DNA from: CAZJFH01 sp964545205
Lineage (GTDB): Bacteria > Pseudomonadota > Alphaproteobacteria > Rhodospirillales > Magnetospirillaceae
DNA length: 64,000 nt
Direction of reading: 5' to 3'
NCBI GenBank assembly: GCA_964545205.1
Contig: CAZJFH010000021.1
Location: 1-64,000, forward strand
The notes under the pieces are model-generated. The model saw only the letters and a program-made list of their open reading frames with translations, searched no databases and was not told the origin of the DNA. A program made the position numbers and the translations under genes. Shown one piece after another: positions 6,742 through 13,974 of the stretch (the stretch's first letter is position 1; every line of letters begins with the position of its first letter).

Positions 6742-8454
6742 GTGGAAATCGTTCATTCGTCACCGTTTTTCGAGATGGCCGCCCTGCTGGCAATTGCCTC
6801 GGCGATTGGCCTAGTCGGATTGATGCTGCGGCAGCCGCTGATCGTCTCCTTCATCGCTGTTGGAATCATTGCTGGCCCCGATGTACTCGGACTGGTCCAG
6901 TCGCTGGAACACATCGAGCTGTTGGCGGAAATCGGCATCGCGGTCCTCCTGTTCCTGGTGGGGCTCAAGCTCGATCTGCAACTGGTCCGAACCCTGGGCG
7001 TCGTCGCGGTTGCGACCGGCCTTGGCCAGGTGCTGTTCACAGCATTCTTCGGCTTTCTGATCTGCCTCCTGCTCGGCATCGACGTCATCACCAGCGCCTA
7101 CGTGGCCGTCGCGCTGACGTTCTCCAGCACGATCATCATCGTGAAACTGCTGTCCGACAAACGCGAGATCGACGCCCTGCATGGGCGGGTCGCGCTGGGC
7201 TTTCTGATCGTCCAGGACATTGCCGTGGTCCTCGCGATGGTCGCGTTGTCGGCCATCGGGATCGGCACGGCCGAATCCTCCGGTGCCAGCATTGCCGGTG
7301 TCGTGCTGAGTGGAGCGCTTCTGATCGTGGCCGTCGGGCTGTTCATCCGCTACGGAGCCGAACGATTGATGGCCCGCATCTCCGCGTTGCCCGAATTGAT
7401 GGTGACGTTCGCCATCGCATGGGCGGTGCTGCTGGCAGCGCTCAGCGACTGGCTGGGGTTCGGCAAGGAGTTGGGAGGACTGCTGGCGGGCGTGTCGCTG
7501 GCCTCCACCTCGTACCGGGAAGCGGTCGCGTCACGCCTGTCGAGTTTGCGCGATTTCCTGCTTCTGTTCTTCTTCATCGCCCTCGGAGCCCGGCTCGAAC
7601 TCGGTGGCCTGGGCCAGCAACTGACCGCCTCGTTCGTTCTGTCGTTGTTCGTGCTGATCGGAAATCCGCTGATCGTCCTCGCGATCATGGGCTACATGGG
7701 GTTCCGCAAGCGCACCGGCCTGCTGGCGGGCCTCACCGTGGCCCAGATCAGCGAATTCTCGCTGATCTTCATGGCGATGGGATTGCAACTCGGCCATGTC
7801 CAGAGCGAGGCCATGGGGCTCGTGACCCTGGTGGGGCTGGTGACGATCACGCTGTCGACGTACATGATCGTGTACTCGCAGCGAATTTACACCTTTGTCG
7901 AGCCACTCCTGAGCCCGTTCGAGCGCAACGTCCCGTATCGTGAGCAGGCCGAGGAGGAGGAGATCGATCCGACGGCGGCCTTCGACATCATCCTGTTCGG
8001 ACTCGGGCGATACGGCCGGGAAATCGCGAAGGGGCTGCGCATCGAAAATCTCTCGGTCCTTGGCGTCGACTTCGATCCCGAGGCAATGGCGCTATGGCGG
8101 AAACGCGGCCATACAGGGCTGTTCGGCGATGCGGGAGACCCGGAGTTCGTGAATTCTCTGCCGCTGAGCCGCGCCAAATGGGTCGTCGTGTCCATCCCCG
8201 GCCACCATCTGATGGTCGGCACCCATGACCCCAGGCTGGCGCTCCTACATGCCCTGAGAGAGGCAGGTTTCGAAGGCCGGGTCGCCCTCACCGGCCGGGA
8301 CGCTTTGGATGCGAAGCACCTTCTCGACGCGGGTGCCGACCTGGTCATCAGCCCGTTCAAGGACGCCGCAGCGCGGGCCGTCGAGCGGATACTGGACGCC
8401 CCCGTCGGCAGCGTTGCCGCCCACCTCGACCGCGAGGAGCATCGCCTTCGCTAG
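6742..8454 (+). CDS. Kef/CPA2-type monovalent cation:proton antiporter with TrkA-N domain
   Basis: A 570-residue inner-membrane protein. The first 390 residues form 11-13 hydrophobic helices of the Na/H exchanger fold, with typical segments such as FSSTIIIVKLLSDKREID and LTVAQISEFSLIF. From about residue 414 a Rossmann-like TrkA-N/KTN domain follows (DIILFGLGRYGREIAKGL). Kef proteins export K+ in exchange for H+, often under electrophile, acid or oxidative stress. It starts with GTG behind a GAAGG. No KefF/KefG-like partner gene is adjacent; the Usp gene is divergent. The exact subfamily and the ion carried are inferred. Confidence 0.85.
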   Translation: MEIVHSSPFFEMAALLAIASAIGLVGLMLRQPLIVSFIAVGIIAGPDVLGLVQSLEHIELLAEIGIAVLLFLVGLKLDLQLVRTLGVVAVATGLGQVLFTAFFGFLICLLLGIDVITSAYVAVALTFSSTIIIVKLLSDKREIDALHGRVALGFLIVQDIAVVLAMVALSAIGIGTAESSGASIAGVVLSGALLIVAVGLFIRYGAERLMARISALPELMVTFAIAWAVLLAALSDWLGFGKELGGLLAGVSLASTSYREAVASRLSSLRDFLLLFFFIALGARLELGGLGQQLTASFVLSLFVLIGNPLIVLAIMGYMGFRKRTGLLAGLTVAQISEFSLIFMAMGLQLGHVQSEAMGLVTLVGLVTITLSTYMIVYSQRIYTFVEPLLSPFERNVPYREQAEEEEIDPTAAFDIILFGLGRYGREIAKGLRIENLSVLGVDFDPEAMALWRKRGHTGLFGDAGDPEFVNSLPLSRAKWVVVSIPGHHLMVGTHDPRLALLHALREAGFEGRVALTGRDALDAKHLLDAGADLVISPFKDAAARAVERILDAPVGSVAAHLDREEHRLR

Positions 8455-8741
8455 GTTGGTAGTGCGGACATTCGGAGGAGCACGACGGCATTGAATATCT
8501 GGACGGAGCCGTAATACAGGACCAGGGTCTCCAGCAGGATGATCAGCGGGTGACGTGTACCACAGATCCCACGAAACGTGGACCACAGCACAGCAAGGCT
8601 GAGGATCAGCAAACTGCTCCAAAGCCGCGAATGTGCTCCGGCCACCAGCATCACATAGGCGGCCCCAGCAAGCGCATGGGCGCGCCAGGCGAAACGGACA
8701 AATCTGTGACCGAAAACTCCCGTCCCAAGCACCACAACCAA
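8451..8741 (-). CDS. Hypothetical membrane protein
   Basis: A 96-residue protein with three or four hydrophobic stretches (ALAGAAYVMLVAG, LWSSLLILSLAVLW, LIILLETLVLYYG, and others). The frame opens with TTG and no strong ribosome site is evident, so the start may be one of the following GTG codons. Its 3' end overlaps the end of the antiporter gene tail to tail by 4 bases. No family recognised; real membrane character argues against chance, but the call is moderate. Confidence 0.4.
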   Translation of the reverse strand: MVVVLGTGVFGHRFVRFAWRAHALAGAAYVMLVAGAHSRLWSSLLILSLAVLWSTFRGICGTRHPLIILLETLVLYYGSVQIFNAVVLLRMSALPT

Positions 8742-8824
8742 GTCTCGCGCTCGATGTCAGTTTTCGCCAACAGCATCTCGCGTTTCGGCGGCGCTGTCGA
8801 CCGTGTCGCCCGGGTCAGGCCGGA

Positions 8825-8995
8825 GTGAGTGAGGTGGAAGGCGTTTTTCCATGGCTTGTGGCGGTGGCAATCCTGCTGAACTTATCTAGGCAAGCATTCC
8901 CGATGCCGGAAAGGGCTGCGAAGGTTTTGGACTGGGCGGCTACCGCTCTACTCCTTGCCGCTTTGGCCATGATGATCTTCGTCGGCTTCGGTTGA
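8825..8995 (+). CDS. Possible small membrane protein
   Basis: A candidate GTG-started reading frame of 56 codons with two hydrophobic segments (FPWLVAVAILLNL and ATALLLAALAMMIFVGFG). Start choice is uncertain because the frame is open further upstream without protein-like sequence. It sits between the stress cargo and the replication region. No family recognised. Confidence 0.3.
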   Translation: MSEVEGVFPWLVAVAILLNLSRQAFPMPERAAKVLDWAATALLLAALAMMIFVGFG

Positions 8996-9294
8996 CGGGC
9001 GGAGCCTAAGCCTCGAAGTGGCTCTCTGATCTGCCAATTAGGGCCATGGGACGGGCGATGGTCTCACATGGCAGATTGGGTGTCCTCCTGCTCCAACTGG
9101 TCTCAGATTGGCATTCTGGAGGCCACAGGAGGGGATTCGGGTCCGATGTAGGCTGCTGGCCTTCGCTGCGCTCCTCCCGGCACCCGAGCCAGCATTAGGA
9201 TTCCGTATTATATTCTTTTTGTTATGCCGTGCTTGAGGGGGGACAAAGCCCCCCCTCGCTCCTTCGTCGCTCACCCCCAGCATCATGTTGGGCA
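8996..9294. other. Non-coding segment downstream of the replicase gene
   Basis: No convincing gene lies here. It contains an AT-rich stretch around 9199-9226 (TTCCGTATTATATTCTTTTT) that stands out in this high-GC window. It also holds a hairpin with GAGGGGGG and CCCCCCCTC arms near 9233-9258. ColE2-type origins lie just downstream of rep, so this is the natural place to look for a replication origin, but no defined iteron is seen. Confidence 0.35.
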
Positions 9295-10560
9295 TCAGGA
9301 CATCAGGAAGGCGGGTATCCGGAACGGCGCGCCTGGTATCTCAACCCAGGCATCAGGTGTCTGCGCCAGTGGCTTGGGACTCCGATCCATATTAGGAATC
9401 TGAATCCCTGTAGGATTCCTGACTCCTTTTCGAGGCCGGTTAGCTGGGGTTGGGTGACCGGACCCTAGGGCTGATCCTGATGTACACCGTTTGATACCAG
9501 TTGATACCCCTGTCGATGAGGCCCGCCAGTGCCGCTTTACCGTCGCGATACCCAGGCCGGTCACAGCCGCCACAGCGGCCTGTGATGCCTTCTGCCCTTG
9601 CTCCTCCAGTGCGGCGCGGGCCTCGGCAATCCGAGACTGGGAGGCCTGCACCTGCTGTCGGGCGGCGAAATGGGCAGCGGCAACCTGGCGCTGCTGAAGA
9701 TCCATTGAGGGCGACAGATGGGCGGCCATGGCGCCTCGCTTGATGCCCTTGCCGTGGCCGGTATAGCGCTCCCAGGTCCAGCGCGCGACGGACTTTGCGA
9801 TGCTGCGCACCTCCACGGGCGGCAGGAGCCCGGAGGGGCTGCTAGCGAACAACTCTGCATTTCGGATATTAGCGCGTTCGGCCAAGTGGCTGTGCCAGCA
9901 CCCGGATTCGCCAAGGCGGCGCCAGCGGCCTACCTCGCTGTAGGCGTAATGGCGGAGGTCATCGAAGAGGTCGCAGTTCCGTCCTAGGCCAGAAGCTGGT
10001 GCGTCGGCGTGGCGGCGCCAGCCCCGTGGGGGCAGGTCCAGCCATCCGGCTAGCTCATCCAGTGTCCAGCGCTGCTGGCGCAGCCGGACGGCTTTCCAGG
10101 CGCCGCTAGCTGGGTTTTTGGTCAATAGCCGCCCCTTATTCGGGTCAGCCCTCAGCGCGGCAATCAGGGCGTCCTCGACGGCATCGGCGTAGGCCAGGGG
10201 CTTGGGGCGGATGCCGTCGCCTGCTTTGAGAACCACAAACTCAACGTCATACCGAACGTGGGGGCGGCCGTTGTCGCCGACAGCGAGCCAATTTGGCGGC
10301 GGGAGCCCCTCATTGCGCCAAAAGCCGGGGTCGGCCATCTCACGCGCGTCCCGGTCAACGTCAATGGTCAAGCCGGTGACGGCCGTCGGCAAATCGAGGT
10401 TGATATACGGCTTCGTCAGGGCTGTGGCGAGCGGCCGCACCACAGCCACTTTGTCCAGGTCGGCGCACCATGGCTTCCTCGCTATGCGCTGAGGGGCCAA
10501 AAACGAGCTGATGGCGTCAGAACCGGCATAGCCGTTGACGCCTGCAAATAGCGTTGGCAT
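9295..10560 (-). CDS. Plasmid-type replication initiator (ColE2-like replicase with PriCT domain)
   Basis: A 421-residue protein. The first half matches the replicase family: GLTIDVDRDA as the acidic core, PNWLAVGDNGRPHVRYDVEFVV, then LAYADAVEDALIAALRADPNKGRLLTKNP. A primase C-terminal-like segment follows (VRSIAKSVARWTW), then a Gln/Ala-rich helical region and a polar tail. ColE2-type Rep proteins bind the origin and synthesise the primer. The gene is preceded by a terminator hairpin and an AlpA-like regulator gene. In an integrated element it suggests an autonomously replicating stage or plasmid ancestry. The poorly conserved C-terminus may be element-specific. Confidence 0.8.
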   Translation of the reverse strand: MPTLFAGVNGYAGSDAISSFLAPQRIARKPWCADLDKVAVVRPLATALTKPYINLDLPTAVTGLTIDVDRDAREMADPGFWRNEGLPPPNWLAVGDNGRPHVRYDVEFVVLKAGDGIRPKPLAYADAVEDALIAALRADPNKGRLLTKNPASGAWKAVRLRQQRWTLDELAGWLDLPPRGWRRHADAPASGLGRNCDLFDDLRHYAYSEVGRWRRLGESGCWHSHLAERANIRNAELFASSPSGLLPPVEVRSIAKSVARWTWERYTGHGKGIKRGAMAAHLSPSMDLQQRQVAAAHFAARQQVQASQSRIAEARAALEEQGQKASQAAVAAVTGLGIATVKRHWRASSTGVSTGIKRCTSGSALGSGHPTPANRPRKGVRNPTGIQIPNMDRSPKPLAQTPDAWVEIPGAPFRIPAFLMS

Positions 10561-10591
10561 GCTGGTCCTCGTCTTCTGATCATCGAAATAG

Positions 10592-10626
10592 AAAAGGCGC
10601 CGCTCTTGGACGGGGAGGCGCCTTTT
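10592..10626. terminator. Bidirectional terminator between alpA-like gene and rep
   Basis: AAAAGGCGCC at 10592-10601 and GGCGCCTTTT at 10617-10626 form a perfect 10-bp stem with a 15-base loop, with an A-run on one side and a T-run on the other. It would separate the regulator gene from rep on the minus strand. A control role in the rep leader is also possible. Confidence 0.7.
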
Positions 10627-10632
10627 CTCACG

Positions 10633-10938
10633 TCAGGCTGCGACGGGGACCGTGCGCGGGCGGCCGCGACCGCGCTTCTCAGGCGGCTGCTCGGCAGGGA
10701 CAGGGGCTGCCTGGCTGGGCAGAGCAGGGGCGGGGCGGCCGCCCGGTGCCTGCCTGCGCGCCAGCAGATAGGCTTCGATGTCGGCAGGCAGATAGACGAC
10801 CGTTTTGCGCGACAGCCGCACGAAAACAGGGCCTTCGCCCAACGAGCGAAGGTTGCGCAGCGTCTTGACTTCGATGCCGATTAGCGCAGCAGCTGCTTGC
10901 TCGGTCAACGTGATGGGCGTGGAAATAGGCTGGCTCAT
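10633..10938 (-). CDS. AlpA/MerR-like helix-turn-helix regulator (possible excisionase)
   Basis: A 101-residue protein. Residues 8-60 fit a winged-helix AlpA/excisionase-type fold (LTEQAAAALIGIEVKTLRNLRSLGEGPVFVRLSRKTVVYLPADIEAYLLARR, read in parts). The tail is rich in Pro and Arg and ends with an AT-hook-like KRGRGRPRT. I start it at ATG 10938, where the conserved part begins. AlpA-type proteins act as transcriptional activators of integrase genes or as recombination directionality factors. It is the gene closest to the tRNA-Ser end of the element, which fits such a role, but no integrase is in view. Confidence 0.72.
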   Translation of the reverse strand: MSQPISTPITLTEQAAAALIGIEVKTLRNLRSLGEGPVFVRLSRKTVVYLPADIEAYLLARRQAPGGRPAPALPSQAAPVPAEQPPEKRGRGRPRTVPVAA

Positions 10939-10947
10939 TTTGACAGA

Positions 10948-10960
10948 CTCCGAGTCGGAG
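10948..10960. promoter_or_regulatory. Inverted repeat before the AlpA-like gene
   Basis: CTCCGA, one base, TCGGAG: a perfect 6-1-6 palindrome 10 bases upstream of the regulator start, in the position of an autoregulatory operator. Confidence 0.4.
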
Positions 10961-11236
10961 CCTGGCTCTTTCCGCTGAGCCGCGGCGGAGGTGGTTGCGC
11001 GTCGACTCTTTCGGAGCCGGAACCGTATTGCATGACCGGGGAGCCTATCTCCCGGCCCTTTAACCCGCTGGTGCCCATCTCTGTCTGACAATCCCTGGCG
11101 GTGCACCAAGGCGAGGCAATCGAATGTCGCGGGCGGTACGCGCGTCGTCCTGGAGCAGACCCAGGCCCGACGGAAACCACTAACCCCAAAGGTAGGAGCC
11201 GCTACTCCGCCTGGTCAAGCCCGTTGGCAAAAAAAG

Positions 11237-11328
11237 TGATTCGGCGGGGTGATTCGGCTCGGAGCGGGGCCATGCGGGGCCGTGCGACAGTGGCGGGGGC
11301 TGTAGCAGCTTGTAGCAGTATTGTAGCA
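11237..11328. repeat. Direct repeats near the tRNA-Ser end of the element
   Basis: TGATTCGGC is repeated at 11237-11245 and 11250-11258. TGTAGCA is repeated at 11301-11307, 11311-11317 and 11322-11328, about one DNA turn apart. They lie 66-157 bases from the tRNA 3' end. The stretch 10939-11393 has no convincing gene; this spacing suits arm-type or Xis-type binding sites beside an attachment site. Confidence 0.5.
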
Positions 11329-11393
11329 AACGGTTCGGGCCTGAACGGGATCGTCCAGGATCGTGCGGGACCGTAAGTGCTTGAAAAATCAAG

Positions 11394-11486
11394 TGGCGGA
11401 AGGGGGGGGATTCGAACCCCCGGTGGAGGTTATCCCTCCACGACGGTTTAGCAAACCGCTGGTTTAAGCCACTCACCCACCCTTCC
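11394..11486 (-). tRNA. tRNA-Ser(GCU)
   Basis: The minus strand reads GGAAGGG as the 5' acceptor arm, an anticodon loop TTGCTAA giving GCU, a long variable arm (GTGGAGGG...CCTCCAC), a T-arm with GGGGGTTCGAATCCCCC, the matching CCCTTCC acceptor strand, discriminator G and an encoded CCA. The long variable arm confirms a class II serine tRNA. Its 3' end faces the accessory region at 1-11390, as expected for a tRNA-targeted integrated element. Confidence 0.95.
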
Positions 11487-11578
11487 GGCGGGCGGCCGCG
11501 AAGGGCCGCCGAGGCTTGAGACCCGCTCTAATATAGGATCGGGCTGCCGTCGTCAACGGTCGCGGCCGGGGGCTTGCG

Positions 11579-12196
11579 CTACTTCGGAACGTTCATCCCG
11601 CGCACGACCGCCGGGCGATCGGAGATGGCGTCGAACCAGCGCGCGACGTTGGGGAATTCGTCCAGTTCCAGCCCCTGCCACTCGTGGCGGGCCGCCCACG
11701 GATACAGCGCCATGTCGGCGATCGAATAGTCGCCGGCGACGTATTCGGCCTCGGCCAGGCGGCGGTCGAGGACGCCGTACAGCCGCCGCGTCTCGGTGGT
11801 GTAGCGGTCGATGGCGTAGGGGATCTTCTCCTTGGCGAAGCGGCGGAAGTGGTGCGCCTGGCCGAGCATCGGTCCGAAGCCGCCCATCTGGAACATCAGC
11901 CACTGCAGCGCCAGATAGCGCGCGGCCGGCTCGGCGGAAAGGAAGCGGCCGGTCTTCTCGGCCAGGTAGATCAGGATGGCGCCGGATTCGAACATGCTGA
12001 TCGGCTTGCCGCCGGGGCCGTCGGGATCGACGATCGCCGGGATCTTGTTGTTGGGGCTGATCTTGAGGAAGTCCGGCGCGAACTGCTGGTCCTTGGTGAT
12101 GTCGATCGGATGCACCCGATAGGCCAGCCCGGTCTCCTCCAGCATGATCGAGACCTTGCGGCCGTTCGGCGTTCCCCAAGTGTAGAGGTCGATCAT
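11579..12196 (-). CDS. Glutathione S-transferase family protein (YfcG/YghU-like)
   Basis: A 205-residue cytoplasmic protein with an N-terminal thioredoxin-fold domain and a helical C-terminal domain. The TPNGRK motif at residues 9-14 and PNNKIPAIVDPDG...ISMFESGAILIYLAEKTG are typical of the disulfide-bond oxidoreductase (Nu-class) YfcG/YghU group, which acts on glutathione disulfides and organic peroxides. I start at ATG 12196, where the family begins and a GGGAGA lies upstream, rather than at an earlier in-frame ATG. It stands alone next to the tRNA gene and is the first chromosomal gene. Confidence 0.88.
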   Translation of the reverse strand: MIDLYTWGTPNGRKVSIMLEETGLAYRVHPIDITKDQQFAPDFLKISPNNKIPAIVDPDGPGGKPISMFESGAILIYLAEKTGRFLSAEPAARYLALQWLMFQMGGFGPMLGQAHHFRRFAKEKIPYAIDRYTTETRRLYGVLDRRLAEAEYVAGDYSIADMALYPWAARHEWQGLELDEFPNVARWFDAISDRPAVVRGMNVPK

Positions 12197-12494
12197 CGGC
12201 AATCTCCCTGCGTCTGTGCGGCGGCCCAGCATAAGGGCGCCGGCGCCGCGCGCCAACGGGTTAGGGCGGCGCGACGGCGGGCAGGGGCCTTGGCGCCGGC
12301 GTCCGGCGCGCCCACGTCCCCAGTCATGGACCTTCGATGGTCTGTCCGGCTTTTCCGAGCAGAGCCGGACGGAGCGCCGGAAACGGACGCGACGAAGGAT
12401 GATCGAAGACCGTAGCGGAGGCCCGGCCTTTTGGCTGGGCCTTCGTCTATTCGCGTTCTATGATATGCGGGTCGCACGCATTCAAAGGCGCCCC

Positions 12495-13694
12495 ATGCTT
12501 CCGCCCGAACTCGCCGAAACCGTCGCCGGCCGCCCGCGGCTGCGGCCGCACATCCACCACCTGCCGGACCTGCTCGACCGCACGCCGGCGGACGTGCTCG
12601 AATCCTTCCGCCGCAGCCAGGTCGCGGATTTCGCCGCCGTCGTCGCGCAGATGGCGCAGGCCGACGCGCCGCTGGCGCGGCTGTTCGCGGATCTGCGCCG
12701 CCGCGTCGGGTCCGACCACGCCTTCGCGCGGCTGCCCTATCTCGAGCCGCGCGCGCTGCACGGGCTGTTCCTCGAGCTGCACGAGCACGTGATGGCCCAT
12801 CCGGTGTGGCTGCATCCGTTCTTCACCCGGTTCTTCCGCGGCGCGTTCGACCGGGCGCAGCTCGAAGGCTGGGCGGTGCACTACTTCAACCAGGTCAAGA
12901 ACACCCGCCAGTGCGTGGCGCTGGCGATCGGGCGCTTCCACGGCCTGATGGGGCTGCCCTACGGCGTGCTCAACGAGCGCGTCTCCGAGCTGACCCAGAT
13001 CGTGCTGGCGCAGCTCGTCGCCGACGAGTACGGCGTCGGCGTCCACGGCGTCGACGACTATCCGTCGCTGGCGGCGCTGTTCGGCTCGCGCACCCACATC
13101 GTCATGTACCGCCAGTTGTTCGACGGGCTCGGCATCGCCGCCGACGCCCAGGACGCGCCGCTGCTGCCCGCGGTCGCCGACAACGTGCTGATCCAGCGCC
13201 TGGTCGCCGGCGATCCGGCGTTCTCGCCGCTCGAGGCGCTGGCCTCGGTCGGGCTGGGCATGGAGTGGGGGGTGCCCGAGTTCTTCAGCCTGCTGCTCGG
13301 CGGCGTCCTGCGCTACGCCGACCGCGAGGACCTGCCGCTGGCTCCGGCGCATCTCGAAGTGCTGACCGCCCACGTCAAGTACGACGTCCTGCACGCGCTG
13401 TCGGTGATGCTGGTGACCGCGCTGCACGTCCGCGACGGCGCGGACGTCGCCCGGGTCAAGAACGCCACCAACATGCTGATGGCCGGCCGCTACGCGATGA
13501 TGAGCGGCCTCTACCGCCATCTGTTCGGCGAGGACTGCCCCGACGCGGGCGAACTGGAGCCCCGCCACCAGGTCGCCGACCGCCGCATCGAGCAGGCTTT
13601 GCTGGCGGCCCGCCGCGCGACGCCGGCCGAGGCGGTCGTCGGCGGCGCGGCGTGGCGCGACGGAACGGCGGTGCCCTTCGTGTTCGCCGCCTGA
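12495..13694 (+). CDS. Heme-oxygenase-fold, putative di-iron protein
   Basis: A 399-residue protein resembling the iron-containing redox enzyme group (TenA/PqqC/CADD-like, Haem_oxygenas_2). An N-terminal extension of about 100 residues precedes the helical core. Candidate metal ligands are Glu178 and His184 (EYGVGVHG), Glu257 (GMEWG), and His293, Asp297 and His300 (HVKYDVLH), which matches the E-H-E-H-D-H spacing of heme-oxygenase-like di-iron oxidases. Such enzymes carry out varied O2-dependent reactions, such as self-sacrificing p-aminobenzoate synthesis or amine oxygenation. No biosynthetic neighbours point to a substrate. An in-frame ATG at 12465 is an alternative start. Confidence 0.7.
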   Translation: MLPPELAETVAGRPRLRPHIHHLPDLLDRTPADVLESFRRSQVADFAAVVAQMAQADAPLARLFADLRRRVGSDHAFARLPYLEPRALHGLFLELHEHVMAHPVWLHPFFTRFFRGAFDRAQLEGWAVHYFNQVKNTRQCVALAIGRFHGLMGLPYGVLNERVSELTQIVLAQLVADEYGVGVHGVDDYPSLAALFGSRTHIVMYRQLFDGLGIAADAQDAPLLPAVADNVLIQRLVAGDPAFSPLEALASVGLGMEWGVPEFFSLLLGGVLRYADREDLPLAPAHLEVLTAHVKYDVLHALSVMLVTALHVRDGADVARVKNATNMLMAGRYAMMSGLYRHLFGEDCPDAGELEPRHQVADRRIEQALLAARRATPAEAVVGGAAWRDGTAVPFVFAA

Positions 13695-13770
13695 AACGTC
13701 ACGAAGGCTTCATTTGCGATCGCTGCGCCGGCGGGCCGATACTGCGGGAAAGCAGACAGCGAGGACGGTC

Positions 13771-13974
13771 ATGGACGCCCTGCCTTCCGGGCCGGCGTGC
13801 CCGAACTGCGGCGGCACCGGCGCGCGCCTGGTCACCGCCGCGATCGACGACGAGGCGCCGCTGTACTGGTGCCTGTCCTGCCGGGTGCCGTGGGTCGCGG
13901 ACGCGGCGCCGGCTACTGGAAGTCGCGCGACCCCAGCCCCGGCGGAGATCCCGCGCCGCCGCTCAGTCGGCTGA
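13771..13974 (+). CDS. Small zinc-ribbon protein
   Basis: A 67-residue protein with two cysteine knuckles, CPNCGG near residue 10 and CLSC near residue 38, expected to bind one zinc ion. The rest is low-complexity Pro/Ala/Arg sequence. It converges with dnaE2 and its last 62 bases overlap the dnaE2 3' end. Function unknown; proteins of this type often bind nucleic acids or other proteins. Confidence 0.5.
   Translation: MDALPSGPACPNCGGTGARLVTAAIDDEAPLYWCLSCRVPWVADAAPATGSRATPAPAEIPRRRSVG

Noticed and set aside
8550..8828. A 92-codon plus-strand frame antisense to the small membrane gene
   Set aside because: Polar, repeat-free sequence without ribosome site; the opposite strand has clear membrane-protein character.
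1..11393. Search for a second copy of the tRNA-Ser 3' end
   Set aside because: No direct repeat of the T-arm and acceptor sequence was found, so the far attachment site is not in the window.
12418..12445. GGCCCGGCC-TTTT-GGCTGGGCC hairpin before the heme-oxygenase-fold gene as a terminator
   Set aside because: It has a stem but no T-run on either side, and no gene on the plus strand ends just before it, so I did not list it.
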